Assembly: GCA_965216135.1 (NCBI GenBank)
Contig: CBDCFL010000007.1
Location: forward strand, 1 to 12,306
Direction: 5' to 3'
From: CBDCFL01 sp965216135
GTDB lineage: Bacteria; Pseudomonadota; Alphaproteobacteria; Rhodobacterales; Rhodobacteraceae
Length of the DNA: 12,306 nt
The translations under genes and the position numbers were made by a program. How positions within the stretch are numbered: position 1 is the first letter of the stretch; each line of letters begins with the position of its first letter. The notes beneath the pieces are model-generated. The model was not told where the DNA came from. It worked only from the letters and a program-made list of their open reading frames with translations, and made no database searches. Shown piece by piece: positions 1-7,200 of the stretch.

Positions 1-131
1 GATGCCTCGCCGGGCAGGGCGGCTGGCGTTCCGGCATGGAATCGCTTCATTATTTGCCCTGACGCTGCCTGAGTTGGCGCGCCTGCTCAGCCAGCGGACT
101 GAGACCAGAGTTGGTGGCCGGGCCGCTCGGG
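1..131 (-). other. Left-edge region without a confirmed gene; possible start of a minus-strand gene
   Basis: No convincing gene lies wholly inside this stretch. On the minus strand an ATG at 50-48 opens a frame that stays open to the window edge and begins MKRFHAGTPAALPGEA. Its codons mostly end in G or C. A weak AGGG lies about eight bases upstream, and an in-frame stop occurs further upstream. Sixteen codons are too few to identify a family. The stretch beyond the stop of the 62-residue gene (position 132) has only short imperfect dyads and no clear terminator with a T tract. Confidence 0.2.
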
Positions 132-320
132 CTAGCTCTGCTCGCGCTCGATCCTGGCGTAGGCCTTCAGACGCGCATTCCGGCCCCTGATCCGGTCGCT
201 GCGCTGCGCCGATTTGGCCGCCTGATGCGGCGTGTCGTGCCTGTCTTTGCGGACATATTGCAGCGAACGCGCGGAATGATCCTGCGCTGAATGGCCCTGG
301 TCAACGACGTGCCGTGCCAT
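132..320 (-). CDS. Small basic hypothetical protein, 62 aa
   Basis: I do not recognise the family. The frame is open further upstream (to 380), but the ATG at 320-318 is chosen because a perfect AGGAGG sits eight bases before it. The product is 62 residues, begins MARHVVDQGH, has no cysteine, and is rich in Arg, Lys, His, Gln and Ser. Its C-terminal half is strongly positive, with RIRGRNARLKAYARIERE near the end. There is no membrane segment or signal peptide. Codons end mainly in G or C, as in the neighbouring genes, which supports real coding. It lies downstream of queG on the same strand, 70 bp after the queG stop, so it may be co-transcribed or have its own promoter in that gap. Nucleic-acid binding is possible from the charge alone, but that is a guess. 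Confidence 0.6.
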   Translation of the reverse strand: MARHVVDQGHSAQDHSARSLQYVRKDRHDTPHQAAKSAQRSDRIRGRNARLKAYARIEREQS

Positions 321-328
321 TTCGATTG

Positions 329-334
329 CCTCCT
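329..334 (-). promoter_or_regulatory. Strong Shine-Dalgarno AGGAGG
   Basis: Read on the minus strand, AGGAGG precedes the ATG at 320 by eight bases. It is the strongest ribosome binding site in the window and decides the start of the 62-residue protein, ruling out the longer start at 380. Confidence 0.75.
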
Positions 335-390
335 GTTGCGATGGATGGCCCGACCTTATCATGGGGGCGTTAGCGAACAATTAACCATGA

Positions 391-1422
391 TCAATCTGCC
401 CTGTCCAAGCGATATACCGCCCAGCGCGCGGCCTCGGCCAGCACCGGGTCGGGCTCTACTGCCAGCGCCTGCGAGGCACCGCGCAACTCCGGTTTGCCCG
501 AATTGCCGATTGCATAGGCGACGTTGCGCAGGAACCGCGCGCGTCCGATCCGTTTGACGGGCGAGCGCGAAAACTTGGCCCGAAAGGCCGCATCGTCCAG
601 TGCGGCCAGCTCGCCCAGATCGGGGGCGTTCAGGGTGCCGTCGCCGCCATAGCGCATCTCAGATGCGCGGGCCGCGTATTTGTTCCACGGGCAGACCGCC
701 AGACAATCGTCACAGCCAAATATCCGGTTGCCCAAAAGTGGCCGCAACGCCGCATCCACCGGACCTTTGTGTTCAATCGTCAGATAGGAAATGCAGCGCG
801 TCGCATCTAGCCGGTAAGGGGCCGGAAAGGCATCCGTAGGGCAGATATCCAGACAGGCCCGGCACGACCCGCAATGGTCGGTGCCCGGCGCATCCGGGGC
901 CAGATCAAGCGTGGTAAAAATCGCGCCCAGAAAGAACCAATTGCCCAGTTCACGGCTCAGAAGATTGGTATGCTTGCCCTGCCAGCCCAGCCCGGCGGCG
1001 GCGGCCAGAGGCTTTTCCATCACCGGCGCGGTATCGACGAAAACCTTGATATCGCCACCGCCCTGATCCAACAGCCAGCGGCCGACTTTCTTCAGCCGTT
1101 TCTTGACGATGTCATGGTAATCGCGCCCCTGCGCGTAGACCGATATCGCTGCTTTGTCCGGCTCATCAAGCACGGCCAGCGGGTCATGTTCGGGCGTGTA
1201 AAGCTCCGCCAGCACCACGATAGAACGCGCTTGCGGCCACAGCGCACCGGGATCGCCTCGCCATGCCATCCGCTCGGCCATCCAGCCCATATCGCCGTGA
1301 TGGCCCGCATCGACAAATGCCGCCAGCCGCGCCGCTGTCTCGGGCACGGCATCAGGCCGGGTCACGCCAAAGGCGGAAAAGCCCTCGGCCAAAGCAAAAT
1401 CGCGCAGCCGCTCTTTCAGCAT
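391..1422 (-). CDS. queG: Epoxyqueuosine reductase QueG
   Basis: QueG reduces epoxyqueuosine to queuosine in the anticodon of tRNAs with GUN anticodons, using cobalamin and two [4Fe-4S] clusters in the cytoplasm. The start at 1422 (MLKERLRDFA) is chosen over an upstream frame opening at 1497 because AAGGA sits six bases before it. The 343-residue product shows the VDTAPVMEK motif with the expected catalytic Asp130. Eight cluster cysteines are visible: Cys184, 187, 190 and 194 (CGSCRACLDICP), Cys210, and Cys237, 240 and 244 (CDDCLAVCPWN). The GWQGKHTNLLS segment at about 146-156 is typical of the family. The C-terminus (about 290-343) resembles the HEAT-like tail and is somewhat shorter than in the E. 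coli enzyme of about 379 residues. Upstream lies the hairpin cluster that follows fzlA, so queG may be separated from fzlA transcriptionally. No lesions are seen. Confidence 0.95.
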   Translation of the reverse strand: MLKERLRDFALAEGFSAFGVTRPDAVPETAARLAAFVDAGHHGDMGWMAERMAWRGDPGALWPQARSIVVLAELYTPEHDPLAVLDEPDKAAISVYAQGRDYHDIVKKRLKKVGRWLLDQGGGDIKVFVDTAPVMEKPLAAAAGLGWQGKHTNLLSRELGNWFFLGAIFTTLDLAPDAPGTDHCGSCRACLDICPTDAFPAPYRLDATRCISYLTIEHKGPVDAALRPLLGNRIFGCDDCLAVCPWNKYAARASEMRYGGDGTLNAPDLGELAALDDAAFRAKFSRSPVKRIGRARFLRNVAYAIGNSGKPELRGASQALAVEPDPVLAEAARWAVYRLDRAD

Positions 1423-1515
1423 CGCCGGTCCTTCATCTTGCTGCACAAACCTGCCCGTGTTGTGTCGAATAATGGTGCCGTCACATCTTCCGTTCATTCG
1501 GGTGTGCAGGTGGTG

Positions 1516-1617
1516 GGGCAGCGCCCGCCCATCAGGGCGGTCGGGCGCTGCCCGGCGGCGCTTCGCGCCTTGTTCCGGGCAAGGCGACCCGTCGGACGCC
1601 TGTTTTGTCCCGCGTCC
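1516..1617. repeat. Stacked inverted repeats between fzlA and queG
   Basis: Four inverted repeats follow one another in the 210-bp gap after the fzlA stop. (1) GGGCAGCGCCC at 1516-1526 pairs with GGGCGCTGCCC at 1543-1553, with an inner CCGCCC-ATCA-GGGCGG, making a hairpin of about 16 pairs. (2) GGCGC-TTC-GCGCC lies at 1557-1569. (3) CGCCTTG at 1566-1572 pairs with CAAGGCG at 1580-1586. (4) GGACGC at 1594-1599 pairs with GCGTCC at 1612-1617. Elements 2 and 3 overlap and are mutually exclusive. No good T tract follows, so this looks more like a REP-type palindromic intergenic element or an mRNA-stabilising 3' structure than a textbook terminator. From memory, similar GGGCGCTGCCC palindromes recur in Rhodobacteraceae intergenic regions, but I could not test this here. 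Confidence 0.7.
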
Positions 1618-1632
1618 CTATGTCCCCCAAGC

Positions 1633-2298
1633 TCAAAAATCCAGATCAGCATAATGGTCAGGCGGCGGAAAGCCCGAAACGTGATCGGCCAGGATCGACC
1701 GGAAAGCCGGCCGCGATTTGATCTTGGCATACCACTGGCGCACATTATCTGACCGGTTCCAGTCGACATCGGAGATGTAATCCAGGCATGACAGCTGCGC
1801 CGCGGCGGCGAAATCGGCCAGCGTCATCAGATCGCCGGTCAGCCAGCGCCGCTCGTCCAGCAGGACATCCATGTAATCCAGGTGATATTTGATCGCCTTG
1901 GCCCCGGCCTTTACATGTTTGCTTTCGGGATAGCCTGCCCCGGTAAGCTTCTTGTTGACGCGCTCATACAGCAGCATCTCGGTCACTTCGCGGTGGAACT
2001 TGTCGTCAAACCAGCCGATCAGGCGGCGCACTTCATGCCGCTCGGCGGGATTTTTGGGCATCAGCGCCGGGGTAGGATAATTTTCTTCGATATATTCGCA
2101 GATCGCCGCACTTTCGGCCAGCACCAGCCCGTCCATTTTCACCACCGGCACCTTGCCCGCCGGGTTCATCCGCAGAAACTCCATCGAGGCTTCCCAATAG
2201 CGTTCCTCCACCAGCTCGACTTCCAGCTTCTTTTCGGCCAGCGACAAACGAACTTTGCGGCAGAACGGCGAAAGCGGCATGTGATAAAGGCGGATCAT
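1633..2298 (-). CDS. fzlA: Glutathione S-transferase-fold protein, probable FtsZ-binding FzlA
   Basis: The 221-residue protein has an N-terminal thioredoxin-like GST domain and a C-terminal helical domain. Visible landmarks are SPFCRKVRLSL at 10-20, YWE at 34-36, NPAGKVPVV at 45-53 with the cis-Pro at 51, AESAAI at 61-66 (the ES pair used for glutathione contact in true GSTs), and TLADF at 159-163. The tail PPPDHYADLDF (211-221) is the reason for preferring FzlA over a generic GST: as I recall, alphaproteobacterial FzlA homologues share this conserved C-terminus. FzlA binds FtsZ, favours curved protofilaments and helps activate septal wall synthesis in Caulobacter; it is not thought to act as a transferase. 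It lies 81 bp downstream of mtgA on the same strand, a peptidoglycan-related neighbour that fits a division role. The ATG at 2298 has only a weak ribosome binding site. Membership of the GST fold is near certain; the FzlA assignment is moderate. Confidence 0.65.
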   Translation of the reverse strand: MIRLYHMPLSPFCRKVRLSLAEKKLEVELVEERYWEASMEFLRMNPAGKVPVVKMDGLVLAESAAICEYIEENYPTPALMPKNPAERHEVRRLIGWFDDKFHREVTEMLLYERVNKKLTGAGYPESKHVKAGAKAIKYHLDYMDVLLDERRWLTGDLMTLADFAAAAQLSCLDYISDVDWNRSDNVRQWYAKIKSRPAFRSILADHVSGFPPPDHYADLDF

Positions 2299-2564
2299 GA
2301 TTAATCGCTCGGCCCCGGAAAAACGACTGATCCTAGATCGCGCGAAACTTGCTGCGCTTCAAGCCCTGACTGGCTTTCATCACCGCCTCAGGCAATCCCA
2401 GTGCCCGTCCACGCGGATCGTCTCGGCCCCGTCCGCGATTGCTGCGGCGCGCGCCCACACAAAGGCCGAGGGCTGTGCGGCCGAGCGGTTCTTGGGGTCC
2501 GGCAGAACCGCCGCCAGCCGCGCCGCCTGGCTCAGCGTGATCTTGTCGGGGCCGACACGAAACG

Positions 2565-2569
2565 CCCCC
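2565..2569 (-). other. mtgA: Second mtgA frameshift site (C5 tract)
   Basis: On the coding strand the sequence is GCG CGG GGG CGT TTC GTG. One added G gives ARGAFRVGPDK, matching the place where the family has its conserved Arg-x-x-Phe after EAA. A single C added at the neighbouring TTTCG would also restore the frame (RGRFRVG), so the exact base is uncertain by a few positions. Confidence 0.75.
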
Positions 2570-3000
2570 GCGCTGCCGCCTCGGCGCCAAATACGCCCTC
2601 GTCGAATTCCGCCACGTTAAGGTAAATCTCGACAATCCGCCGCTTGGTCCACACCAACTCTGCCACCGGCGTCAGCCCGGCTTCCAGCGCCTTGCGTGCC
2701 CAACTGCGCCGCTGCCACAGAAACACATTCTTGACCGCCTGCTGGGTCAGGGTCGAGGCCCCGCGCGCCGCGCCTTCGTCCAGCGCCTTGCGGATCTCGC
2801 CCATGTCAAACCCCCAATGCAGGCAGAAATTCGCGTCCTCGGCTGCAACCACCGCGCGGATCAGATTGGGCGACATTTCGTCAATATCCACCCATTGATG
2901 ATCGACGCCGCCCAATCTTCGCGCCTCAGAGATAATATAAGGCGTCGTCGGCGGGTTGATAAAGGTCATCAGAAGTATCGCCAGCAGCACCAATGCCGCA

Positions 3001-3005
3001 CCCCC
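3001..3005 (-). other. mtgA: First mtgA frameshift site (C5 tract)
   Basis: On the coding strand the sequence is GTG GCG GGG GTG CGG. Adding one G gives GTG GCG GGG GGT GCG GCA, which joins the N-terminal WAVAG to GAALVLLAILL of the membrane helix. The loss lies inside a run of five G. Confidence 0.8.
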
Positions 3006-3211
3006 GCCACGGCCCAAAGAGCAGCCCGCCCAACCGGTCGTATCAGGCGGCGAAGGCGCGCACCCAGCCCATTTTTAGCCGCTTTCTTGCGGCGGACGGC
3101 CTTTTTAGGGGCGGTCCGTTTTGTCGGGGTTTTGGGTTTCGATCTGCGCGCCATCGCGGCACTTATCAGCCTGCGCGCGGCGCGGTCAAGCCACTCGATA
3201 TGGCTGCCCGA

Positions 3212-4111
3212 TCAGGCGGCCAGCCGCAGTATTTCGGCTTCTGCGTGACCGACCGTCGGTCGCACCAGCGGTCCGTAGTTGGCCGGGTCGATCATCGCCT
3301 CAATCTCTGCACGAAGCCGCCCGTCGCCAAGGGCCTGTTCGCCGGGATAGAAGCTCTCGCTCCAGCACCCTTCGGCGTTGATCAACTGATGCCGGTCCAG
3401 CAGGATGTGGTAATATCGCACGGTCGGGCGCTCTTCGCGATAAATCGTGGTGCCGTTAACCATATGCTTTGCGGGCACCAGAATTTCCGGCTGCCCGGCG
3501 ATCAGCTCGGCCCGCCAGCCGCTGACCAGTATCCGGTGGCGCGCCGAGACCCGCAGCGCGCGGGCATTGCCGATCGCACCGGGCCTGAACACCACCAGGG
3601 CATCGTCGCCCTTGCCCTGAGTTTCGCTGCGGCCCAGCCACAGCACGGGCTGAAAGCCGCAATCCTTGCTGTGGACCATGTCGCCCGCGCCCAGCGCCTC
3701 GACCCGCTTTGGCCCGGCATCGGTCTCGATCCGGCTGCCCTCGGCGAAACAAGGCGGGCCGAATGCCGCGATATCGACGCCGCCCCCGCCGCCAATTGAA
3801 CTCGCGCTTTCATATGTTGCCGAATACAGCCGAGTGCCATCGGTTGGCGAAAAGACGGTCCGGCCATCGACCAGATAGAAAGTCGCGCCGGTAATCGTAA
3901 CCGTTGACCCGCCCATGACGACCGTGATCGTGTCGCCGTTCGACACCCAGATGATGTCGCTGCCATCGATGGAATCATCGCCGGATTTATGAATTTTACC
4001 ATTGTCGTTTTCGTCCGTGACCTGAAAATAATTGACATCCAGCAGCGAGCCCACGCCGGGCGGCGCGGCAGGATCGATCAGAAAAAACTGGTCGTAGAAT
4101 GAAAACGGCAC
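3212..4111 (-). CDS. Hint-domain (Hedgehog/intein type) protein
   Basis: This 299-residue protein has two parts. Residues 1-118 are acidic and beta-rich with no signal peptide, and contain DENDNGKIHKSGDDSIDGSD (33-52), which resembles a calcium-binding loop of the DxNxDGxI kind. A GGGGG linker (107-111) follows. Residues 119-299 form the Hint domain: PCFAEGSRIET with the likely nucleophile Cys121, the block-B histidine in SARHRIL (His192), and LLDRHQLI (His241). In this fold the Cys drives an N-S acyl shift and peptide cleavage. Here the Hint module is C-terminal with no C-extein, so processing would release the N-terminal part. Such proteins are frequent in Rhodobacteraceae, but their role is mostly unknown. 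Translation starts at GTG 4111; no other start exists until residue 66. mtgA begins 57 bp after its stop. Family confidence is high; function is unknown. Confidence 0.85.
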   Translation of the reverse strand: MPFSFYDQFFLIDPAAPPGVGSLLDVNYFQVTDENDNGKIHKSGDDSIDGSDIIWVSNGDTITVVMGGSTVTITGATFYLVDGRTVFSPTDGTRLYSATYESASSIGGGGGVDIAAFGPPCFAEGSRIETDAGPKRVEALGAGDMVHSKDCGFQPVLWLGRSETQGKGDDALVVFRPGAIGNARALRVSARHRILVSGWRAELIAGQPEILVPAKHMVNGTTIYREERPTVRYYHILLDRHQLINAEGCWSESFYPGEQALGDGRLRAEIEAMIDPANYGPLVRPTVGHAEAEILRLAA

Positions 4112-4119
4112 GTTCTGTA

Positions 4120-4137
4120 CCCCGCAATTTTGCGGGG
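4120..4137. promoter_or_regulatory. Perfect 18-bp palindrome at the Hint gene ribosome binding site
   Basis: CCCCGCAATTTTGCGGGG is a perfect inverted repeat with eight-base arms (CCCCGCAA / TTGCGGGG) around TT. On the minus strand its distal GGGG is the only Shine-Dalgarno-like sequence before the GTG at 4111, eight bases away. As DNA it could be an operator; as RNA a seven-pair hairpin would hide the ribosome binding site. No T tract follows, so a terminator is less likely. Confidence 0.6.
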
Positions 4138-4151
4138 ATCATTGTCGGCTC

Positions 4152-4182
4152 AAAACCGCGCGGCCCAGTGACCGGATCGCGG
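4152..4182 (-). terminator. Probable intrinsic terminator of gltB
   Basis: Beginning 24 bases after the gltB stop on the minus strand, CCGCG (4182-4178) can pair with CGCGG (4160-4156). An inner CCGG-TCA-CTGG stem sits between them with an asymmetric internal loop, and TTTT follows immediately. The T tract is short, so the call is moderate. Nearer the stop, GTGAAATTTCAC (4190-4201) is a perfect 12-bp dyad that could form a weak AT-rich hairpin. Confidence 0.45.
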
Positions 4183-4205
4183 CAAAACTGTGAAATTTCA
4201 CGCAC

Positions 4206-7200
4206 CTACTCGGCCGGTATCGTGCTTTGCTCCAGACGCCACGTTGCCGGCAGGTGGTTGAGCATTTCCTTTGGGCAGATTTGAACGAAATTGCCCAATT
4301 CGGACTGCCAATGCGCCAGAATATCGGCTGCCTTGCGGCTTTGGGTTTCGTGGGCATGGGCTTCGATCAACCCGCGAAGCTGGTCTTGCCAGTGGTCGAT
4401 GGTCACCGGGCAGGTGACCAGTGTTTCGGTATTCATCAGCCTGGCCGCATCGCGATCCGGATCATACAGATAGGCCATGCCACCGGTCATTCCGGCGCCG
4501 AAATTGGCCCCGATTGAGCCCAGGATTACCGCCACCCCGCCGGTCATATATTCGCATCCGTTGCTGCCACAGCCCTCAACCACCACCTTGGCCCCTGAAT
4601 TGCGCACAGCAAAGCGTTCGCCCGCGCGCCCAGCGGCAAACAGATAGCCCGCTGTCGCCCCGTACAGCACGGTATTGCCGATGATCGTGTTGTCGGACGC
4701 CACCAACGGGCTGGCCATCGGCTTGCGCACCACGATCATACCCCCTGACAGGCCCTTGCCGACGTAATCATTGGCATCGCCGCTGACCTCTAGTTTCAGG
4801 CCCGGCACCGCGAATGCCCCCAGCGATTGGCCGGCCGATCCGGCCAGTTTGATGGTCAGGTGATCGTTCTGCAGGTCGTTTTTCATCCCGAAGCGGCGCA
4901 CGATATGGCTCGATATGCGCGTGCCCACGGAACGATGGGTGTTCTGGATCGCATAGCTGAGCTGCATCTTTTCGCCGTCTTCCAGAAACCGCGCGGCGTC
5001 CTGGACGATCTGCGCATCCAGCGTATCGGGCACCGAATTACGGTCGCGGTCGCGGTTATAGACAATCTGGTCGGCCCCATCGACGGTGATCAGCAAGGGG
5101 TTCAGGTCCAGATCGTCGAGATGATCGGCACCGCGGCTGACCTGGGTCAGCAAGTCGGCCCGCCCGATCACTTCACCCAGCGACCTGGCACCAATTCCGG
5201 CGAGTATCTCGCGCACTTCCTGGGCAAAAAACGTGATCAGGTTGACCACCTTGTCGGCATTGCCGGTAAATTTGGCACGAAGGCGTTCATCCTGGGTGGT
5301 CACGCCGACAGGGCAGGTGTTGGACTGGCATTGCCGCACCATGATGCAGCCCATCGAGATCAGCGCCGCGGTGCCGATGCCGTATTCCTCGGCCCCCATC
5401 ATCGCTGCCATCACGATGTCGCGCCCGGTGCGCAACCCGCCGTCGGTGCGCAACGTGATCCGGTCGCGCAGGTTGTTCATCGCCAGCACCTGATGCGCCT
5501 CGGTCAGGCCCATCTCCCACGGCAGCCCCGCATATTTGATGCTGGTTGCAGGGCTGGCCCCGGTGCCGCCGTTATGGCCCGAGATCAGGATCACGTCGGC
5601 CTTGGCCTTGGCGACCCCGGCGGCAATGGTGCCGACGCCGCTGGACGCCACCAGCTTGACCGTCACCTTGGCGCGCGGATTGATCTGCTTGAGGTCATAG
5701 ATCAGCTGCGCGAGATCCTCGATGGAATAGATGTCGTGATGCGGCGGCGGACTGATCAGCCCGACCCCCGGCGTCGCATGGCGCAACCGGGCGATAAACT
5801 CGGTCACCTTGAAGCCCGGTATCTGCCCGCCTTCGCCGGGTTTGGCACCCTGGGCGATCTTGATCTCCAGTTCCTCGCATTGGTTCAGGTATTCCGCCGT
5901 CACCCCGAACCGCCCCGATGCGACCTGCTTGATCTTGGCGCTGGGATTGTCGCCGTTCGGGTCGGGCTTGAAATGCGCCGGGTCTTCACCGCCTTCGCCG
6001 CTGTCGGATTTCGCCCCGATCCGGTTCATCGCGATGTTCAGCGTCTTATGCGCCTCGGGGCTGAGCGCGCCGAGGCTCATCCCCGGTGTGACAAAGCGTT
6101 TTCGGATCGAAGTGATGCTTTCCACCTCTTCAATCGGCACCGGTTTGCCAAGCGCCTTGATGTCCAGCAGATCGCGAATATGGATCGGCGGTGCGGCCCG
6201 CATCTGCGCCGAATATCGCCGCCAAAGCTCATAAGACGCACCGTCGCAGGCCGATTGCATCAAATGCATGGCGGTGGCTTCCCAAGCGTGGGTTTCGCCC
6301 GATTGTCGCGATTTGTAAAACCCGCCGATCGGCAGCACATCGACCGCCGTCATCCAGCCAAGCGCATGAACTTCCTCGAGTTTCTTTTGAATACCGGCGA
6401 CCCCGATGCCCGAGATCCGGCTGTGCATTCCCGGAAAATACTCCGCCACCATCGCGCGCGACAGGCCCACCGCCTCAAAATTCAAGCCCCCACGATAAGA
6501 CGAAACTACCGATATGCCCATCTTTGACATGATCTTCAGCACGCCCGCATCAATGGCGGTGCGATAGCGGCTGACCGCCTCGGTCAGCGAGCCTTCGATC
6601 AACCCGCGCCTGATCCGCTCAGCAATCGAATCCTCGGCCAGATAGGCGTTGACCACCGTTGCTCCGCATCCGATCAGCACCGCGAAATAATGCGGATCAA
6701 TACATTCCGCCGACCGTACGTTCAGCGAACAGAAGGTGCGCAGCCCCTTGCGCGTCAGCCAGGAATGCACCGCGCTGGTGGCCAGGATCATCGGCATCGC
6801 CACTTGCGTCTCGCCCGCGTGCTGGTCGGTCAGCACCAGATGCCCGGCACCTGATCGCACCGCATCCTCGGCCTCGGCCCGGATCCGCGCCAGATGCGTT
6901 GACAGCGCCATGCGGTCCCAGTTGGCCGGAAACGTGCAGTCGATCTCGACCATCGACGTGATAAAGTTTTCGACCAGGCAATCAAACTGCGCATTGCCGA
7001 CAAACGGGCTGGCGAGCACCAGAATTTCGGTCTGGCTGCTGTCCTCGTCCAACACGTTTTTCAGATTGCCAAACCGGGTTTTCAGGCTCATCACCCGGTA
7101 TTCGCGCAGTGAGTCAATCGGCGGGTTGGTCACCTGGCTGAAATTCTGCCGGAAAAAATGGCTGAGCGGGCGGTATTGGGTCGAAAGCACGGCGCTGGGT

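Larger units (their letters stand above)
2380..3154 (-). pseudogene. mtgA: Monofunctional peptidoglycan transglycosylase MtgA, two frameshifts
   Basis: MtgA polymerises lipid II into glycan strands at the inner membrane. The gene is readable only across three frames. Frame one starts at ATG 3154 (MARRSKPKTP, a Lys/Arg-rich cytosolic tail) and runs to about codon 51, where it leaves frame at CCCCC 3001-3005. Unshifted it ends at 61 residues. Frame two carries the membrane helix (about 46-66) and the catalytic core: AAEDANFCLHWGFD with Glu106, GASTLTQQ (132-139), RRSWARKALEA (149-159) and KRRIVEIYLN (171-180). It leaves frame at CCCCC 2565-2569. Frame three gives VGPDKITLSQAARLAAVLPD and ends at a TGA at 2380-2382. 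Adding one base at each tract restores exactly 258 codons, near the E. coli length of about 242. No other lesion is seen, so the damage is very recent or is a sequencing artefact. If real, the core would not be made. Confidence 0.85.

Noticed and set aside
61..131. Possible tRNA-like fold near the left edge
   Set aside because: Some short dyads are present, but there is no T-loop sequence, no acceptor pairing and no consistent cloverleaf.
874..1752. Plus-strand open frame of 292 codons opposite queG and the hairpin cluster
   Set aside because: It is antisense to queG cluster motifs and runs through the inverted repeats into fzlA; no domain is visible.
2333..2381. 15-codon frame (MKASQGLKRSKFRAI) overlapping the mtgA stop
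   Set aside because: Too short to support, with no clear ribosome binding site of its own and no family recognised.
2565..3005. Programmed ribosomal frameshifting in mtgA
   Set aside because: A -1 slip would work at both G5 tracts, but there is no seven-base tandem slippery site or evident stimulatory structure, and needing two events in one gene is unlikely. It is kept only as a remote alternative.
3212..4111. Intein or RTX toxin reading of the Hint gene
   Set aside because: There is no C-terminal Asn plus extein as in a splicing intein, and there are no glycine-rich nonapeptide repeats as in RTX proteins.
4827..6527. Long plus-strand open frame of 566 codons opposite gltB
   Set aside because: It lies entirely antisense to an intact, clearly recognised gltB. 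Its composition is what the complement of GC-rich codons produces, and it has no recognisable domain.
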